Shown here one piece after another: positions 8,619 through 17,138 of a DNA stretch of 64,000 bases; position 1 is the stretch's first letter; each line of letters begins with the position of its first letter. The notes under the pieces are model-generated. The model made no database searches. It was not told the origin of the DNA and was given only the letters and a program-made list of their open reading frames with translations. The stretch is from assembly GCF_004152845.1 (NCBI RefSeq), contig NZ_SEON01000001.1:310001-374000 (forward strand), in the 5' to 3' direction. Source of the stretch: Sphingobium fuliginis (GTDB taxonomy: Bacteria; Pseudomonadota; Alphaproteobacteria; Sphingomonadales; Sphingomonadaceae). The translations under genes were made by a program, and so were the position numbers.

Positions 8619-10514
8619 ATGACCACCACGACCGGCACCGCACCCGAAACCCGTTCCTTCGAGGCCGACGTCGCCCGCCTGCTGCACATGATGGTGCACT
8701 CGGTCTATTCGGACAAGGACGTCTTCCTGCGCGAGTTGATCTCGAACGCGGCCGACGCCTGCGAAAAGCTGCGCTACGAACTGCTGAGCGATCCCGCGCT
8801 TGCCGGGGACGACGGCCAGCCGCGCATCACCGTCACGCTCGATCCCGAAGCGCGGCAGCTCATCGTCGAGGATAATGGCATCGGCATGAGCGAGGTGGAG
8901 CTGGCCGAAGCGCTCGGCACCATCGCCCGATCCGGCACGCGCGCTTTCATGGAGCGCGTCGCGGCGGTCAGGGAAGGCGCCAAGGAAGGGGAAGGCGCGC
9001 AACTGATCGGTCAGTTCGGCGTCGGCTTCTATTCCGCCTTCATGGTCGCGGACAGGGTGGATGTCTTTTCCCGCCGCGCCGGGGCCGATGTCGCCGCGCA
9101 TTGGGCGTCGGACGGCCTTGGCAGCTACACCATCCAGCTTGTCGACATCGCTGACGCGCCCGCTCGCGGCACCCGCATCGTCCTCCATCTGAAGGAAGAC
9201 GCCGCCAGCTATACCGAGCCATTCACCGCCCAGCGCATCGTCACCGCGCAGTCGGGCCACGTCCCCGTCCCCATCTTCCTCAAGGAAAAGCCGGATGCGG
9301 AGGAAAAGCAGATCGCGGACGGCGCGGCGCTCTGGACCCGCCCCAGGTCCGACATCACGGCGGAGGAATATGCCGACTTCTACCGCAGCACCGCCGGACA
9401 GTTCGATGAGCCCGCGCTGACGCTCCATTATCGCGCGGAGGGGCTGCACGAATATTCGGTTCTCGCCTTTCTCCCCTCCATGCGCCCCTTCGACCTGTTC
9501 GATCCGGACCGCGCCGGGCGGATGAAGCTCTATGTCCGCCGGGTCTTCATCACCGACGAGGCGCAGATATTGCCGCGCTACCTGCGCTTCGTGCGCGGGC
9601 TGGTCGACAGCAACGACCTGCCGCTCAACGTCTCGCGCGAGATGATCCAGGAAAGCCCGGTCCTCGCCGCGGTCCAGAAGGGCGTCGCGAACCGCATCCT
9701 TTCCGAACTGGACAAGCTGGCCCAGAAGGATGGTGAAGCCTATCTCAAATTCTGGGACAATTTCGGCGCGGTGCTGAAGGAAGGGCTGTACGAGGATTTC
9801 GCCCGGCGGGAGGCGCTGCTCGGCCTCGCCCGTTTCAAAAGCACGGCGTCGGGGGAAGGCTGGCGCTCGCTCAAGGACTATGTCGAGGCGATCAAGGACA
9901 ATCAGACCGCGATCTACTATGCCACCGGCGCCGATCTCGACCGGCTCGCCTCCTCTCCCCAGCTCGAAGGCTTCCGCGCCCGCGGGATCGAGGTGCTGCT
10001 GCTCACCGACCAGGTCGACAGCTTCTGGGTCACGGCCGGCGTCGACTATCAGGGCAAGCCGTTCAAGTCGGTGACGCAGGGCCTGGCCGACCTCAGCCTG
10101 ATCCCGCTGGCAGAGGGCGAGACGCCCGCCGCAGAGGCATCGGCGGAGGTGGACGGCTTCATCGCCTATGCCAGGGACGTGCTGGGCGAGGCGGTCTCCG
10201 ACGTCCGCGCATCGGAACGGCTGACGGAAAGCGCCGTCTGCCTGGTCGCGCCGGACAATGCGATGGACCGCCAGCTTGAAAAGCTGCTGGCCGGGGCCGG
10301 ACGGATCGACAATGCGGCCAGGCCGGTGCTGGAGATCAATCCCCGCCATGACCTCATCGTCAAACTCGGCACGCTGCCCGACGGCAGCGATCTGCGCGAG
10401 GACGCCGCATGGCTGCTGCTTGACGAGGCGCGGATCGCGGATGGCGAATTGCCGGCCGACCCGCGCGCCTTTTCCGCCCGCCTCGCCCGCATGATCGGCG
10501 GCGCGATCGAATAG
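8619..10514 (+). CDS. htpG: Molecular chaperone HtpG (Hsp90)
   Basis: A 631-residue Hsp90-family chaperone of typical bacterial length. The N-terminal GHKL ATPase domain shows ELISNAADACEKLRY (catalytic Glu and Asn), DNGIGMSEVEL and GQFGVGFYSAFMVAD. The middle domain contains the conserved LYVRRVFITDEA and LPLNVSREMIQES motifs. The C-terminal dimerisation domain ends normally. It acts in cytosolic protein folding using ATP. The heat-shock promoter upstream and the 9-bp hairpin downstream make it a single-gene unit. Confidence 0.97.
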   Translation: MTTTTGTAPETRSFEADVARLLHMMVHSVYSDKDVFLRELISNAADACEKLRYELLSDPALAGDDGQPRITVTLDPEARQLIVEDNGIGMSEVELAEALGTIARSGTRAFMERVAAVREGAKEGEGAQLIGQFGVGFYSAFMVADRVDVFSRRAGADVAAHWASDGLGSYTIQLVDIADAPARGTRIVLHLKEDAASYTEPFTAQRIVTAQSGHVPVPIFLKEKPDAEEKQIADGAALWTRPRSDITAEEYADFYRSTAGQFDEPALTLHYRAEGLHEYSVLAFLPSMRPFDLFDPDRAGRMKLYVRRVFITDEAQILPRYLRFVRGLVDSNDLPLNVSREMIQESPVLAAVQKGVANRILSELDKLAQKDGEAYLKFWDNFGAVLKEGLYEDFARREALLGLARFKSTASGEGWRSLKDYVEAIKDNQTAIYYATGADLDRLASSPQLEGFRARGIEVLLLTDQVDSFWVTAGVDYQGKPFKSVTQGLADLSLIPLAEGETPAAEASAEVDGFIAYARDVLGEAVSDVRASERLTESAVCLVAPDNAMDRQLEKLLAGAGRIDNAARPVLEINPRHDLIVKLGTLPDGSDLREDAAWLLLDEARIADGELPADPRAFSARLARMIGGAIE

Positions 10515-10522
10515 GATGACGG

Positions 10523-10546
10523 GTGGCCGGGACCGCGCCCGGCCAC
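10523..10546. terminator. Hairpin terminator after htpG
   Basis: GTGGCCGGG and CCCGGCCAC form a 9-bp perfect stem around ACCGCG, 9 bases after the htpG stop. No clear T-run follows. Confidence 0.6.
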
Positions 10547-10643
10547 TCCCATATCGGGGCGGCATCGAACGACAATCCGCTTGCCAGCCCCGCGAAAGCG
10601 CGCCAAGCACGCGGCAACAGGAAAATGAGGGGATAGCGCGTCG

Positions 10644-11882
10644 ATGAGCTATTATGACGTTCTGATCGTAGGTGCCGGCCATGCCGGGGCGCAGGCGGGC
10701 ATTTCGCTGCGCCAGCTCGGCTTCGAAGGGTCCATCGCGATGATAGGCGATGAAAAGGACCCGCCCTATGAGCGTCCGCCCCTCTCCAAGGAATATTTTG
10801 CCGGCGACAAGAGCTTCGACCGCATCCTGATCCGCCCGGCCAGCTTCTGGGAAGAACGCAAGATCGACATGCTGCTCGGCCTGCGCGTGAAGGCTGTCGA
10901 TCCGGCGGGCAGGTTCGTGACGGCGGGCGACCGCGAAATCGGCTATGGCAAGCTGATCTGGTGCACCGGCGGCTCCCCGCGCATGCTGACCTGCAACGGG
11001 GCCGACGCGCCCAATGTCCATGCCGTGCGCCGCCGCGACGATGTGGACGCGATGATGGCGAAGCTCGACCGGATCGATCATGTGACCGTGATCGGCGGCG
11101 GCTATATCGGGCTGGAAGCGGCGGCCGTGCTCAGCAAGTTCGGCAAGAAGGTGGTGCTGCTCGAAGCACTGGACCGCGTGCTGGCGCGCGTGGCGGGAGA
11201 GGAATTGTCGCGCTTCTACGAGGCCGAGCATCGCGCCCATGGCGTCGACCTGCGCACCGGGGCGCGGATGGACTGCATCGAAGTCACCGACGGAGAGGAT
11301 GGTCCTCGGGCGACCGCCGTGCTGATGGAGGATGGCGAGCGGATCGAAACCGACATGGTGATCGTCGGCATCGGCATCGTCCCCGAAACGGGCCCGCTGA
11401 TCGCGGCGGGCGCGGTCGGGGGGAATGGGGTGGACGTGGACGAATATTGCCGCACCAGCCTGCCCGACATCTATGCGGTGGGCGATTGCGCCGCCCATGC
11501 CAACGGCTTTGCACGCGGCGCGCAAATCCGGCTCGAATCGGTTCAGAACGCCAATGATCAGGCGAAGACGGCGGTCAGCCACATCATGGGCAAGGAAGAA
11601 CCCTATCACGCCGTGCCCTGGTTCTGGTCGAACCAATATGATCTGAAGCTTCAGACCGTGGGCCTGTCGATCGGGCACGACCAGACGATCCTGCGCGGCG
11701 ATCCGGCGACCCGTAGCTTCTCCGTCCTGTATCTGAAGGGCGGCAAGCTGATAGCGCTCGACTGCGTCAATGCGGTCAAGGATTATGTGCAAGGCCGCGC
11801 CCATGTCATTTCGGGCGCGGTGCTGGACCAGGCGCAGCTTGCCGATGCCAACGTGCCGCTCAAGGAAGTCGGCCTCGCCTGA
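10644..11882 (+). CDS. FAD-dependent ferredoxin/rubredoxin reductase-like oxidoreductase
   Basis: A 412-residue flavoprotein. The N-terminal FAD motif is [11 protein letters not shown], the NAD(P)H motif [10 protein letters not shown] lies mid-protein, and the second FAD motif ends in YAVGDCAAH. The C-terminal domain matches the ferredoxin reductase class that delivers electrons from NAD(P)H to ferredoxins for Rieske oxygenases or cytochromes P450. No ferredoxin or oxygenase is adjacent, so the electron acceptor is unknown. It stands alone between htpG and a convergent gene. Confidence 0.88.
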   Translation: MSYYDVLIVGAGHAGAQAGISLRQLGFEGSIAMIGDEKDPPYERPPLSKEYFAGDKSFDRILIRPASFWEERKIDMLLGLRVKAVDPAGRFVTAGDREIGYGKLIWCTGGSPRMLTCNGADAPNVHAVRRRDDVDAMMAKLDRIDHVTVIGGGYIGLEAAAVLSKFGKKVVLLEALDRVLARVAGEELSRFYEAEHRAHGVDLRTGARMDCIEVTDGEDGPRATAVLMEDGERIETDMVIVGIGIVPETGPLIAAGAVGGNGVDVDEYCRTSLPDIYAVGDCAAHANGFARGAQIRLESVQNANDQAKTAVSHIMGKEEPYHAVPWFWSNQYDLKLQTVGLSIGHDQTILRGDPATRSFSVLYLKGGKLIALDCVNAVKDYVQGRAHVISGAVLDQAQLADANVPLKEVGLA

Positions 11883-11897
11883 CCGGAAGGATGAAGG

Positions 11898-12416
11898 TCA
11901 GCCCCAAAAGCTGGCCTTCATCGCCAATTCCCAGGGTCCGCCGCGATAATGCCAGGCAGCAAGGCCGACGATGGCAAGCGGCCTTGGGTGGAAGCCCCGC
12001 CGCAATTCGGTGGCCAGCGCCTTTGCCTCAGCCGGTTCGGCCTTGTTCTGCACGGTGACGTGAAAGCGCGGCCGCCCCCGATCCTGCGACGACAACAATC
12101 CTGCGAAGGCTTCCGCCAGTTCCTCCCGCATCGCCATCAGCTCCGGACTTTCCACCCTATAGGCGACCCCCCGCCCCAGCAGCATGACCTCCGCCAACCT
12201 CGCGCCCGGCGGCGGACCCGCGCAGAGCCGCTTCAGCCGCAGCGCCACTTCTGCCAGGGCGGAGGGCGGCAGATGATGGAACAGCGTGATATGCGCCGGC
12301 ACCAGATTGCGCTCCGCCGGAAAATGCGCGCGGCGCAAACCGTCCGCCCAGGCGAAATCCGCCGCGCCCATCAAAGCCGTCACGACGATCGGCGCCGCCA
12401 AGGACTCACTCGCCAA
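11898..12416 (-). CDS. 2'-5' RNA ligase family protein (2H phosphoesterase)
   Basis: A 172-residue protein with two HxT motifs expected of the 2H phosphoesterase superfamily: HITLFHHL (His42, Thr44) and FHVTVQNK (His119, Thr121), about 75 residues apart. Family members are RNA ligases or cyclic phosphodiesterases acting on 2',3'-cyclic or 2'-5' linked RNA ends; which activity applies here cannot be read from the sequence. It converges with the reductase gene, with only 15 bases between the stops. Confidence 0.78.
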   Translation of the reverse strand: MASESLAAPIVVTALMGAADFAWADGLRRAHFPAERNLVPAHITLFHHLPPSALAEVALRLKRLCAGPPPGARLAEVMLLGRGVAYRVESPELMAMREELAEAFAGLLSSQDRGRPRFHVTVQNKAEPAEAKALATELRRGFHPRPLAIVGLAAWHYRGGPWELAMKASFWG

Positions 12417-12508
12417 AATCCGGCATCTCCTTTCGCAAAATCCCGTCAGCCGCTATGATCCATCCAGGCGGTCCCGACAGGGAGACCGCCGATATAGGGG
12501 GAACCGCC

Positions 12509-12928
12509 ATGACAGCGCCACGATCCTTTCGAGCCATCGGAATCCTGTTGCTGCTCTGGAACCTGATGGGGGTAGCCGCCTTCATCATGCAATATGGCGC
12601 GGACCTCGGCCAACTGGCGAAGACCGATCCCTATAGCGCCAGGATCTTCGCCTCCATGCCCGGCTGGGCCTGGACCGCTTATGCAGTCGCGGTCGGCGCG
12701 GGCACGCTGGGCGCGATCCTGCTGCTGCTCCGCAAAGCCGCCGCCGCGCCCTTGTTCCTGCTCTCGATCCTCGCCGTGGTCGTGCAGTTCGGCTACAGCT
12801 TCATCCACACCGACCTGCTGGCGGTGAAGGGCCCCACGGCCGCGATCTTTCCGGCCATGATCCTGATCATCGCCCTCTTCCAATGGCGCTATGCCCGCAA
12901 CCTGATTGCAAAGGGCGTTCTCCGCTAG
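12509..12928 (+). CDS. Four-helix membrane protein of unknown function
   Basis: A 139-residue integral membrane protein with four predicted helices: about 8-30, 52-73, 78-100 and 108-127. It has no recognised domain. The start at 12509 was chosen after the GGGGGA site; an in-frame ATG at 12455 would overlap the presumed promoter. It is divergent from the 2'-5' RNA ligase-like gene. Function unknown. Confidence 0.65.
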   Translation: MTAPRSFRAIGILLLLWNLMGVAAFIMQYGADLGQLAKTDPYSARIFASMPGWAWTAYAVAVGAGTLGAILLLLRKAAAAPLFLLSILAVVVQFGYSFIHTDLLAVKGPTAAIFPAMILIIALFQWRYARNLIAKGVLR

Positions 12929-13080
12929 AGTAGCGTGCGGAAAAGCCTGTCCTGAGCCTACGGAAACTTGGAAAGCGCGGCTCGCGCCGATGTAACGCAG
13001 CGCGCTCTCGCATGTGGAGCGTTCAGCCTGCTTGCGGTATCGGTACGCCCTCTCCGGGCTCCATTCGCGCGAAGAGCGCC

Positions 13081-14007
13081 TTAAGCCGCCGACAACACCG
13101 GCGCCTGCCCGACAGCATTCAGATCGAAGGGCACGGTCTGGTACATTTCGTCGATCCAGTTGCCGAACAGCAGATGCGCGTGGCTGCGCCAGTGATTTTG
13201 CGGCGCCTGCGCAGGATCGTCGTCAGGGAAATAATGGGCGGGCAACTGCCTTGCCCCATCGCGCGCATATTCCTCCGCCAGCGTCATCGTGTCATATTCG
13301 AGATGGTTGAACATGTGCAGGAAGCCGCGCCCCGGATCGCCGATCAGGCAAAGCCCCGATTCGTCGCTCTCCGCCAAGATCTGCAATCCCCGCCCCTCCG
13401 GAATATCCTCCCGCCGCACCTCCGACCAGCGCGACACGGGAACGCGGAAATCGTCCGAAAAACCCCGCATCCAGGGCGATGACGGCACATGAACATGATG
13501 GCGGAACACACCGAACGCCTTGCGCTCCAGCCCATGTTTCTCCACGCCATGGAAGTGATGCAGCGCCGCCTGCGCCGCCCAGCAGATGCTGAGCGAGCGA
13601 TGCACATGGGTCTGCGTCCAGTCGAATATGGCGCGCAGTTCGTCCCAATAGCTCACCGCTTCGAAAGGGAGCTGCTCCACGGGCGCTCCGGTGATGATGA
13701 AGCCGTCGAACCGCTCGTCCCGGACGTCGCTCCATGGGCGGTAGAAGGATGCCATATGGTCGGCGGAGGTGTTGCGCGACACATGGTCGCTGATCCGCAC
13801 CAGCGTCAGTTCGACCTGCAACGGCGTCGCGCCGAGCAGCCGGGCAAGCTGCGTCTCCGTGCTGATCTTGTCGGGCATGAGGTTGAGCAGCGCGATGCGA
13901 AGCGGGCGAATGTCCTGCCGGACGGCGTCGGCTTCACGCATGACGACCACGCCCTCGGCCTCCAATGTGCGGCGGGCGGGCAGGTCGTCGGCTATCTTGA
14001 TCGGCAC
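13081..14007 (-). CDS. metA: Homoserine O-acyltransferase MetA, predicted acetyl-CoA type
   Basis: A 308-residue MetA-family enzyme that acylates homoserine in methionine synthesis. The catalytic Cys142 (SICWAAQAA), His235 and Glu237 (FNHLEYD) align by number with E. coli MetA. Residue 111 in ITGAPVEQL is Glu; in this family Glu111 marks acetyl-CoA users and Gly111 succinyl-CoA users, so O-acetylhomoserine is the likely product despite the usual succinyltransferase label. The start is GTG at 14007, after an AAGGA site. A 300-base leader with a riboswitch-like fold precedes it. Confidence 0.92.
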   Translation of the reverse strand: MPIKIADDLPARRTLEAEGVVVMREADAVRQDIRPLRIALLNLMPDKISTETQLARLLGATPLQVELTLVRISDHVSRNTSADHMASFYRPWSDVRDERFDGFIITGAPVEQLPFEAVSYWDELRAIFDWTQTHVHRSLSICWAAQAALHHFHGVEKHGLERKAFGVFRHHVHVPSSPWMRGFSDDFRVPVSRWSEVRREDIPEGRGLQILAESDESGLCLIGDPGRGFLHMFNHLEYDTMTLAEEYARDGARQLPAHYFPDDDPAQAPQNHWRSHAHLLFGNWIDEMYQTVPFDLNAVGQAPVLSAA

Positions 14008-14042
14008 TTCACGTCATTCCTTGTTCCGGAGCGACGCTTCAC

Positions 14043-14153
14043 GATGTGGCTTGGGTCCGCTTGGTTGCCGGATCGGCCACATCCTCCTTCACGGAGTGCC
14101 ACCTTGCCCGGATCGGCAGGTTGGCGTTGGGCGTCGTCCCAACTCTTGATGCT
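14043..14153 (-). promoter_or_regulatory. Probable SAM-I-superfamily riboswitch in the metA leader
   Basis: Reading on the minus strand from 14153: CATCAAGAG, a perfect hairpin GTTGGG/CCCAAC (14143-14126), then CCAACCTGCC, a hairpin CTGCC/GGGCA, AAGGTGGCACTCC, a CTCC/GGAG hairpin, and GGATG. AAGAG, CAACC, AAGGTG and TCC followed by GATG pairing back to CATC mirror the S-box core in order. The GATGTGGC at 14083-14076 is also perfectly complementary to GCCACATC at 14050-14043, an alternative pairing that could act as the expression platform. There is no T-run, suggesting translational control. Confidence 0.6.
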
Positions 14154-14311
14154 GTGCGCTCAATAGGCGGACGACAGGCGTTTGGCAATCGCTGCTTTCG
14201 GGAAGAAAAGGAAAACTTTGAGGCGTGCCCTTCAATTTCGGCGGGAAATCCTTCCCAACGCGCCATGCAGGGAGGATGCGCCATGACGGCCAACCAGCGT
14301 TCACGCCGCTT

Positions 14312-15280
14312 CTAGGCCGCCAACCTCAAGAAAGGCACCGGCTCTGTCGAGCGCAGGACGATGGGCTTGCCTTCCGACGCCTCGAACAGTTCGCCGTCCA
14401 GAATGACGCTGCTATGGTCGCCCTCGATGCGGATGACATCGCCCTGTTCCAGATGGATGCCCTGCATCTGCGATTTGCCGACCCGTCTGGTGATGCTCGC
14501 CCAGAACAGGCGCAGCAGGGCGGACAGGCTCTGGTCCACCGCCATCAGCTTCATATTGCCGCGCCGGCTGTCCCCCGGCTGCACGCCAAGCAGCAATCGT
14601 TCCAATGTCGTCACGATCAGCACGGCGAAACGCCCCGCCAATTGCCCGTCGCGGATCAGGGAAATCCGCACCGGGCGGCTGGATTGCGGCAGGAATCGGG
14701 CGCGGATGCCGAAGATCAGCGACACCAGCACCGCGATCACGGTCAGGAAATGGCTGAGGCCGTTGGACAGGCCCAGCGGATAGATCTGGTTGCGGCAATA
14801 GAGCATGTAGTCGGCCAGCCCCGCTCCGCCCAGGAACATGCCCAGCACCGGCCGGCTTTCCGCCTGCCCGTCCGACAGGGCGATCAGCTCGCGCGCCACC
14901 ACATGGTCGTCGACGCCCGCCTTGGCGATCTGCACGATCCGCTCCAGCGCCTTGATCGGATCGCCATGGATGCCGAGGTCCAGCGCGATCAGATTGGTCT
15001 TGCCGTTGGGCAGCACCGCGATGGGCGGCACGCGGCCCTTGAAATGCTCGCCCTGATACAGTTCCGTCAACGCCGCCTGCACCGTGCCGTCCCCGCCGTT
15101 GATGACGATGACGACGGGATCGACGCGGGCGATGGTCTGGAGCGCCCGGCCGATCTGGTCGACATGCTCCACCTCATAATGGAAGATGTCTGGATTGCTG
15201 GCGCAATAGCTGCGCACGCGCGGAAGCGTCTGCCGGTTGCCCGTGGATTTGGGGTTGGACAAAAGGGCGACGCGGACCAT
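14312..15280 (-). CDS. Diacylglycerol kinase-family lipid kinase
   Basis: A 322-residue protein with the DAGK catalytic signature: an N-terminal SNPKSTGNR phosphate-binding segment and NGGDGTVQAAL (GGDGT) around residue 62. The C-terminal beta domain contains ILDGELFEA, typical of YegS-like lipid kinases. It would phosphorylate diacylglycerol or a related lipid at the membrane. It is separated by 9 bases from the upstream DUF2141 gene, so the two are likely an operon. A second, different lipid kinase lies at 20.8 kb. Confidence 0.82.
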   Translation of the reverse strand: MVRVALLSNPKSTGNRQTLPRVRSYCASNPDIFHYEVEHVDQIGRALQTIARVDPVVIVINGGDGTVQAALTELYQGEHFKGRVPPIAVLPNGKTNLIALDLGIHGDPIKALERIVQIAKAGVDDHVVARELIALSDGQAESRPVLGMFLGGAGLADYMLYCRNQIYPLGLSNGLSHFLTVIAVLVSLIFGIRARFLPQSSRPVRISLIRDGQLAGRFAVLIVTTLERLLLGVQPGDSRRGNMKLMAVDQSLSALLRLFWASITRRVGKSQMQGIHLEQGDVIRIEGDHSSVILDGELFEASEGKPIVLRSTEPVPFLRLAA

Positions 15281-15289
15281 GGTCGGGGA

Positions 15290-15778
15290 TCACATATATT
15301 TGAGGTTGATGGTGATCTTCGTCACGCCCGGCCCTGCATAGAAGGCGGCCTTTTCGACCCCCGGCTTGCCCAGGTTGAAGATGCTGATCGACGGATTGTT
15401 CGAAAATCCGCCGCCGTCCCGCGAAATGTCCGTCTTGCCGTTGCCGTCGCGGTCGTGGCGCACGGCGATGCCATATTTGCCGGGTTGCGGCACAGGCATG
15501 CAGAAACGCATTGCGCCGTTGCTGGCCTTCACCGGAACGTCGATACGGCCCAGCCATTCGCCCTTGGCGAGCCAGGCCGCCTTCGTCGCGGGATAGGATT
15601 GCACGCGCACCTTGCCGGTCGAGGCAGCGAAGCCGCGCACGTCGACCAGAACCGCCGGGCCCTTGGCGTCCGTGGAGCAGCGTTCCAGGTCGTTGCCGAT
15701 CTCCATACCATGGGCGATGGCCGGGGCGGCGGCGAACAATGCCCCTACCGACATCAGACCCACTGCAACTTTGAACAT
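15290..15778 (-). CDS. Exported DUF2141 domain protein
   Basis: A 162-residue protein with a clear Sec signal peptide (MFKVAVGLMSVGALF, cleavage after AIA). The mature part is a beta-sandwich of the DUF2141 type, with the characteristic RHDRDGNGKTD segment and a C-terminal VTKITINLKY strand. It is likely periplasmic; the function of the family is not established. The ATG at 15778 sits 10 bases after GGAG; an ATG at 15784 is also possible. It precedes the lipid kinase in the same operon. Confidence 0.78.
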   Translation of the reverse strand: MFKVAVGLMSVGALFAAAPAIAHGMEIGNDLERCSTDAKGPAVLVDVRGFAASTGKVRVQSYPATKAAWLAKGEWLGRIDVPVKASNGAMRFCMPVPQPGKYGIAVRHDRDGNGKTDISRDGGGFSNNPSISIFNLGKPGVEKAAFYAGPGVTKITINLKYM

Positions 15779-15914
15779 GACCATCCAACTCCGTGAAGCT
15801 ATAGCCGCCCAGTGACACCGGACGGCGAGCCCCTGTTCGCCCCGCAACTTACCTGACTCGCATATGGGGGGGGTTTGCGGCCAAATCATGGTGATGGGAC
15901 GACCACATAGAGAA

Positions 15915-17135
15915 ATGCTGACCGCCACCGACAGATACCTCGCCCGCCTGATCGCCCTGCCCATGCTGGGGACGCTGGTGATCTCGGCCATGCTGCTGGT
16001 GCTCGACAAGATGCTGAGCCTGTTCGACTTCGTCGCGGCGGAGGGCGGGCCGGTCAGCGTCGTGTGGCGGATGCTGGCGAACATGATGCCCGAATATCTG
16101 TCGCTGGGCATTCCCATCGGCCTGATGCTGGGCATCCTGCTCGCCTTCCGGAAGCTGGCCCTGTCGTCGGAACTGGACGTGATGCGGGCCGTCGGCCTGT
16201 CCTATGGCCGGCTGCTGCGCGTGCCCTATCTGTTTGCGATCGCGCTGGCGCTGCTGAATTTCGGCATTGTCGGCTTCGTCCAGCCGCTGTCCCGCCATGC
16301 CTATGAGGCGCTGCGCTTCGAACTGCGGTCGGGCGCGCTGGGGGCGTCGATCAAGGTGGGCGAATTCACCAATCTGGGCAAGCGCATGACCCTGCGGATC
16401 GAACGCAGCCTGGACGAGGGCCGCAACCTGCAAGGGATTTTCGTGCGCGCCGTCGGCAAGGACGGCCAGACCGTGGCGGTGACGGCGGCGCAGGGCAGTT
16501 TCCTCGCCACCGACGATCCCGACACCATCATCTTCCGCCTGCGCGATGGCGTGCTGGTGAACGACGCGCCCAAATACAAGTCGCCGCGAATCCTGTCCTT
16601 CTCCAGCCACGACCTGCCCATCGACCTGCCGCAGATCGAGAAATTCCGCGGCCGCGACGTCGACCGGGAAAAGACCATCCCCGAACTGGTGGTGATCGGC
16701 CATGATCCGGGGACGCCCGACAAGCTGCGCAACGAGATCCGCGCCAATTTCCATTTCCGCATGGTGGAGGTGGCGATGATGCTGCTGCTGCCGCTGGCCG
16801 CGCTCGCCTTCGCGATTCCGCCGAAACGGTCCACATCGGCGCTCGGCGTGTTCCTCTCCATCGTGTTCATCGTGACCTATCACAAGGTCAACGAATATGG
16901 TCAGGGCGTGGGATCGCTGGGCAGGATCGACCCGATCATCGCGCTGTGGGGACCGTTCCTGCTGTTCGCGGGCCTGATCCTGTGGATGTACCATGTGATC
17001 GCGCACCGGCCCGGCGGCCAGCCGATCGCCGCGCTGGAATATGCCTTCGCCAAGATCGCCAAGCAGTTCCTGCGGCTTATCGGCCTCGTCCGGCGGCGGC
17101 CAAGGGCGGAAACCCCGGCGGAAGGAGCCGCCTGA
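15915..17135 (+). CDS. lptF: LPS export permease LptF
   Basis: An inner-membrane permease of the YjgP/YjgQ family, about 406 residues from the chosen start. Three helices at the N-terminus and three at the C-terminus flank a periplasmic beta-jellyroll (about residues 120-270 with GEFTNLGKRMTLRIE). With LptG and the LptB ATPase it extracts lipopolysaccharide, or an equivalent glycolipid, for transport to the outer membrane. The start is uncertain: in-frame ATGs lie at 15864, 15888, 15894 and 15915, none with a strong ribosome site. LptG follows after 3 bases. Confidence 0.88.
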   Translation: MLTATDRYLARLIALPMLGTLVISAMLLVLDKMLSLFDFVAAEGGPVSVVWRMLANMMPEYLSLGIPIGLMLGILLAFRKLALSSELDVMRAVGLSYGRLLRVPYLFAIALALLNFGIVGFVQPLSRHAYEALRFELRSGALGASIKVGEFTNLGKRMTLRIERSLDEGRNLQGIFVRAVGKDGQTVAVTAAQGSFLATDDPDTIIFRLRDGVLVNDAPKYKSPRILSFSSHDLPIDLPQIEKFRGRDVDREKTIPELVVIGHDPGTPDKLRNEIRANFHFRMVEVAMMLLLPLAALAFAIPPKRSTSALGVFLSIVFIVTYHKVNEYGQGVGSLGRIDPIIALWGPFLLFAGLILWMYHVIAHRPGGQPIAALEYAFAKIAKQFLRLIGLVRRRPRAETPAEGAA

Positions 17136-17138
17136 CCC

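Noticed and set aside
8523..11804. 1093-codon open frame on the minus strand
   Set aside because: It is antisense to htpG and the flavoprotein gene, both clear families. Composition (Ala, Arg, Asp, His rich) shows it is a shadow.
12929..13080. A gene in the gap between the membrane protein and metA
   Set aside because: Open frames here are short, lack ribosome sites and run into metA on the opposite strand. Only weak GC-rich palindromes are visible.
14043..14153. SAM-II riboswitch in the metA leader
   Set aside because: The SAM-II pseudoknot consensus (GCTTGCAGCCACG-type segment and following ACGTTAAA) is absent; the elements instead follow the S-box order.
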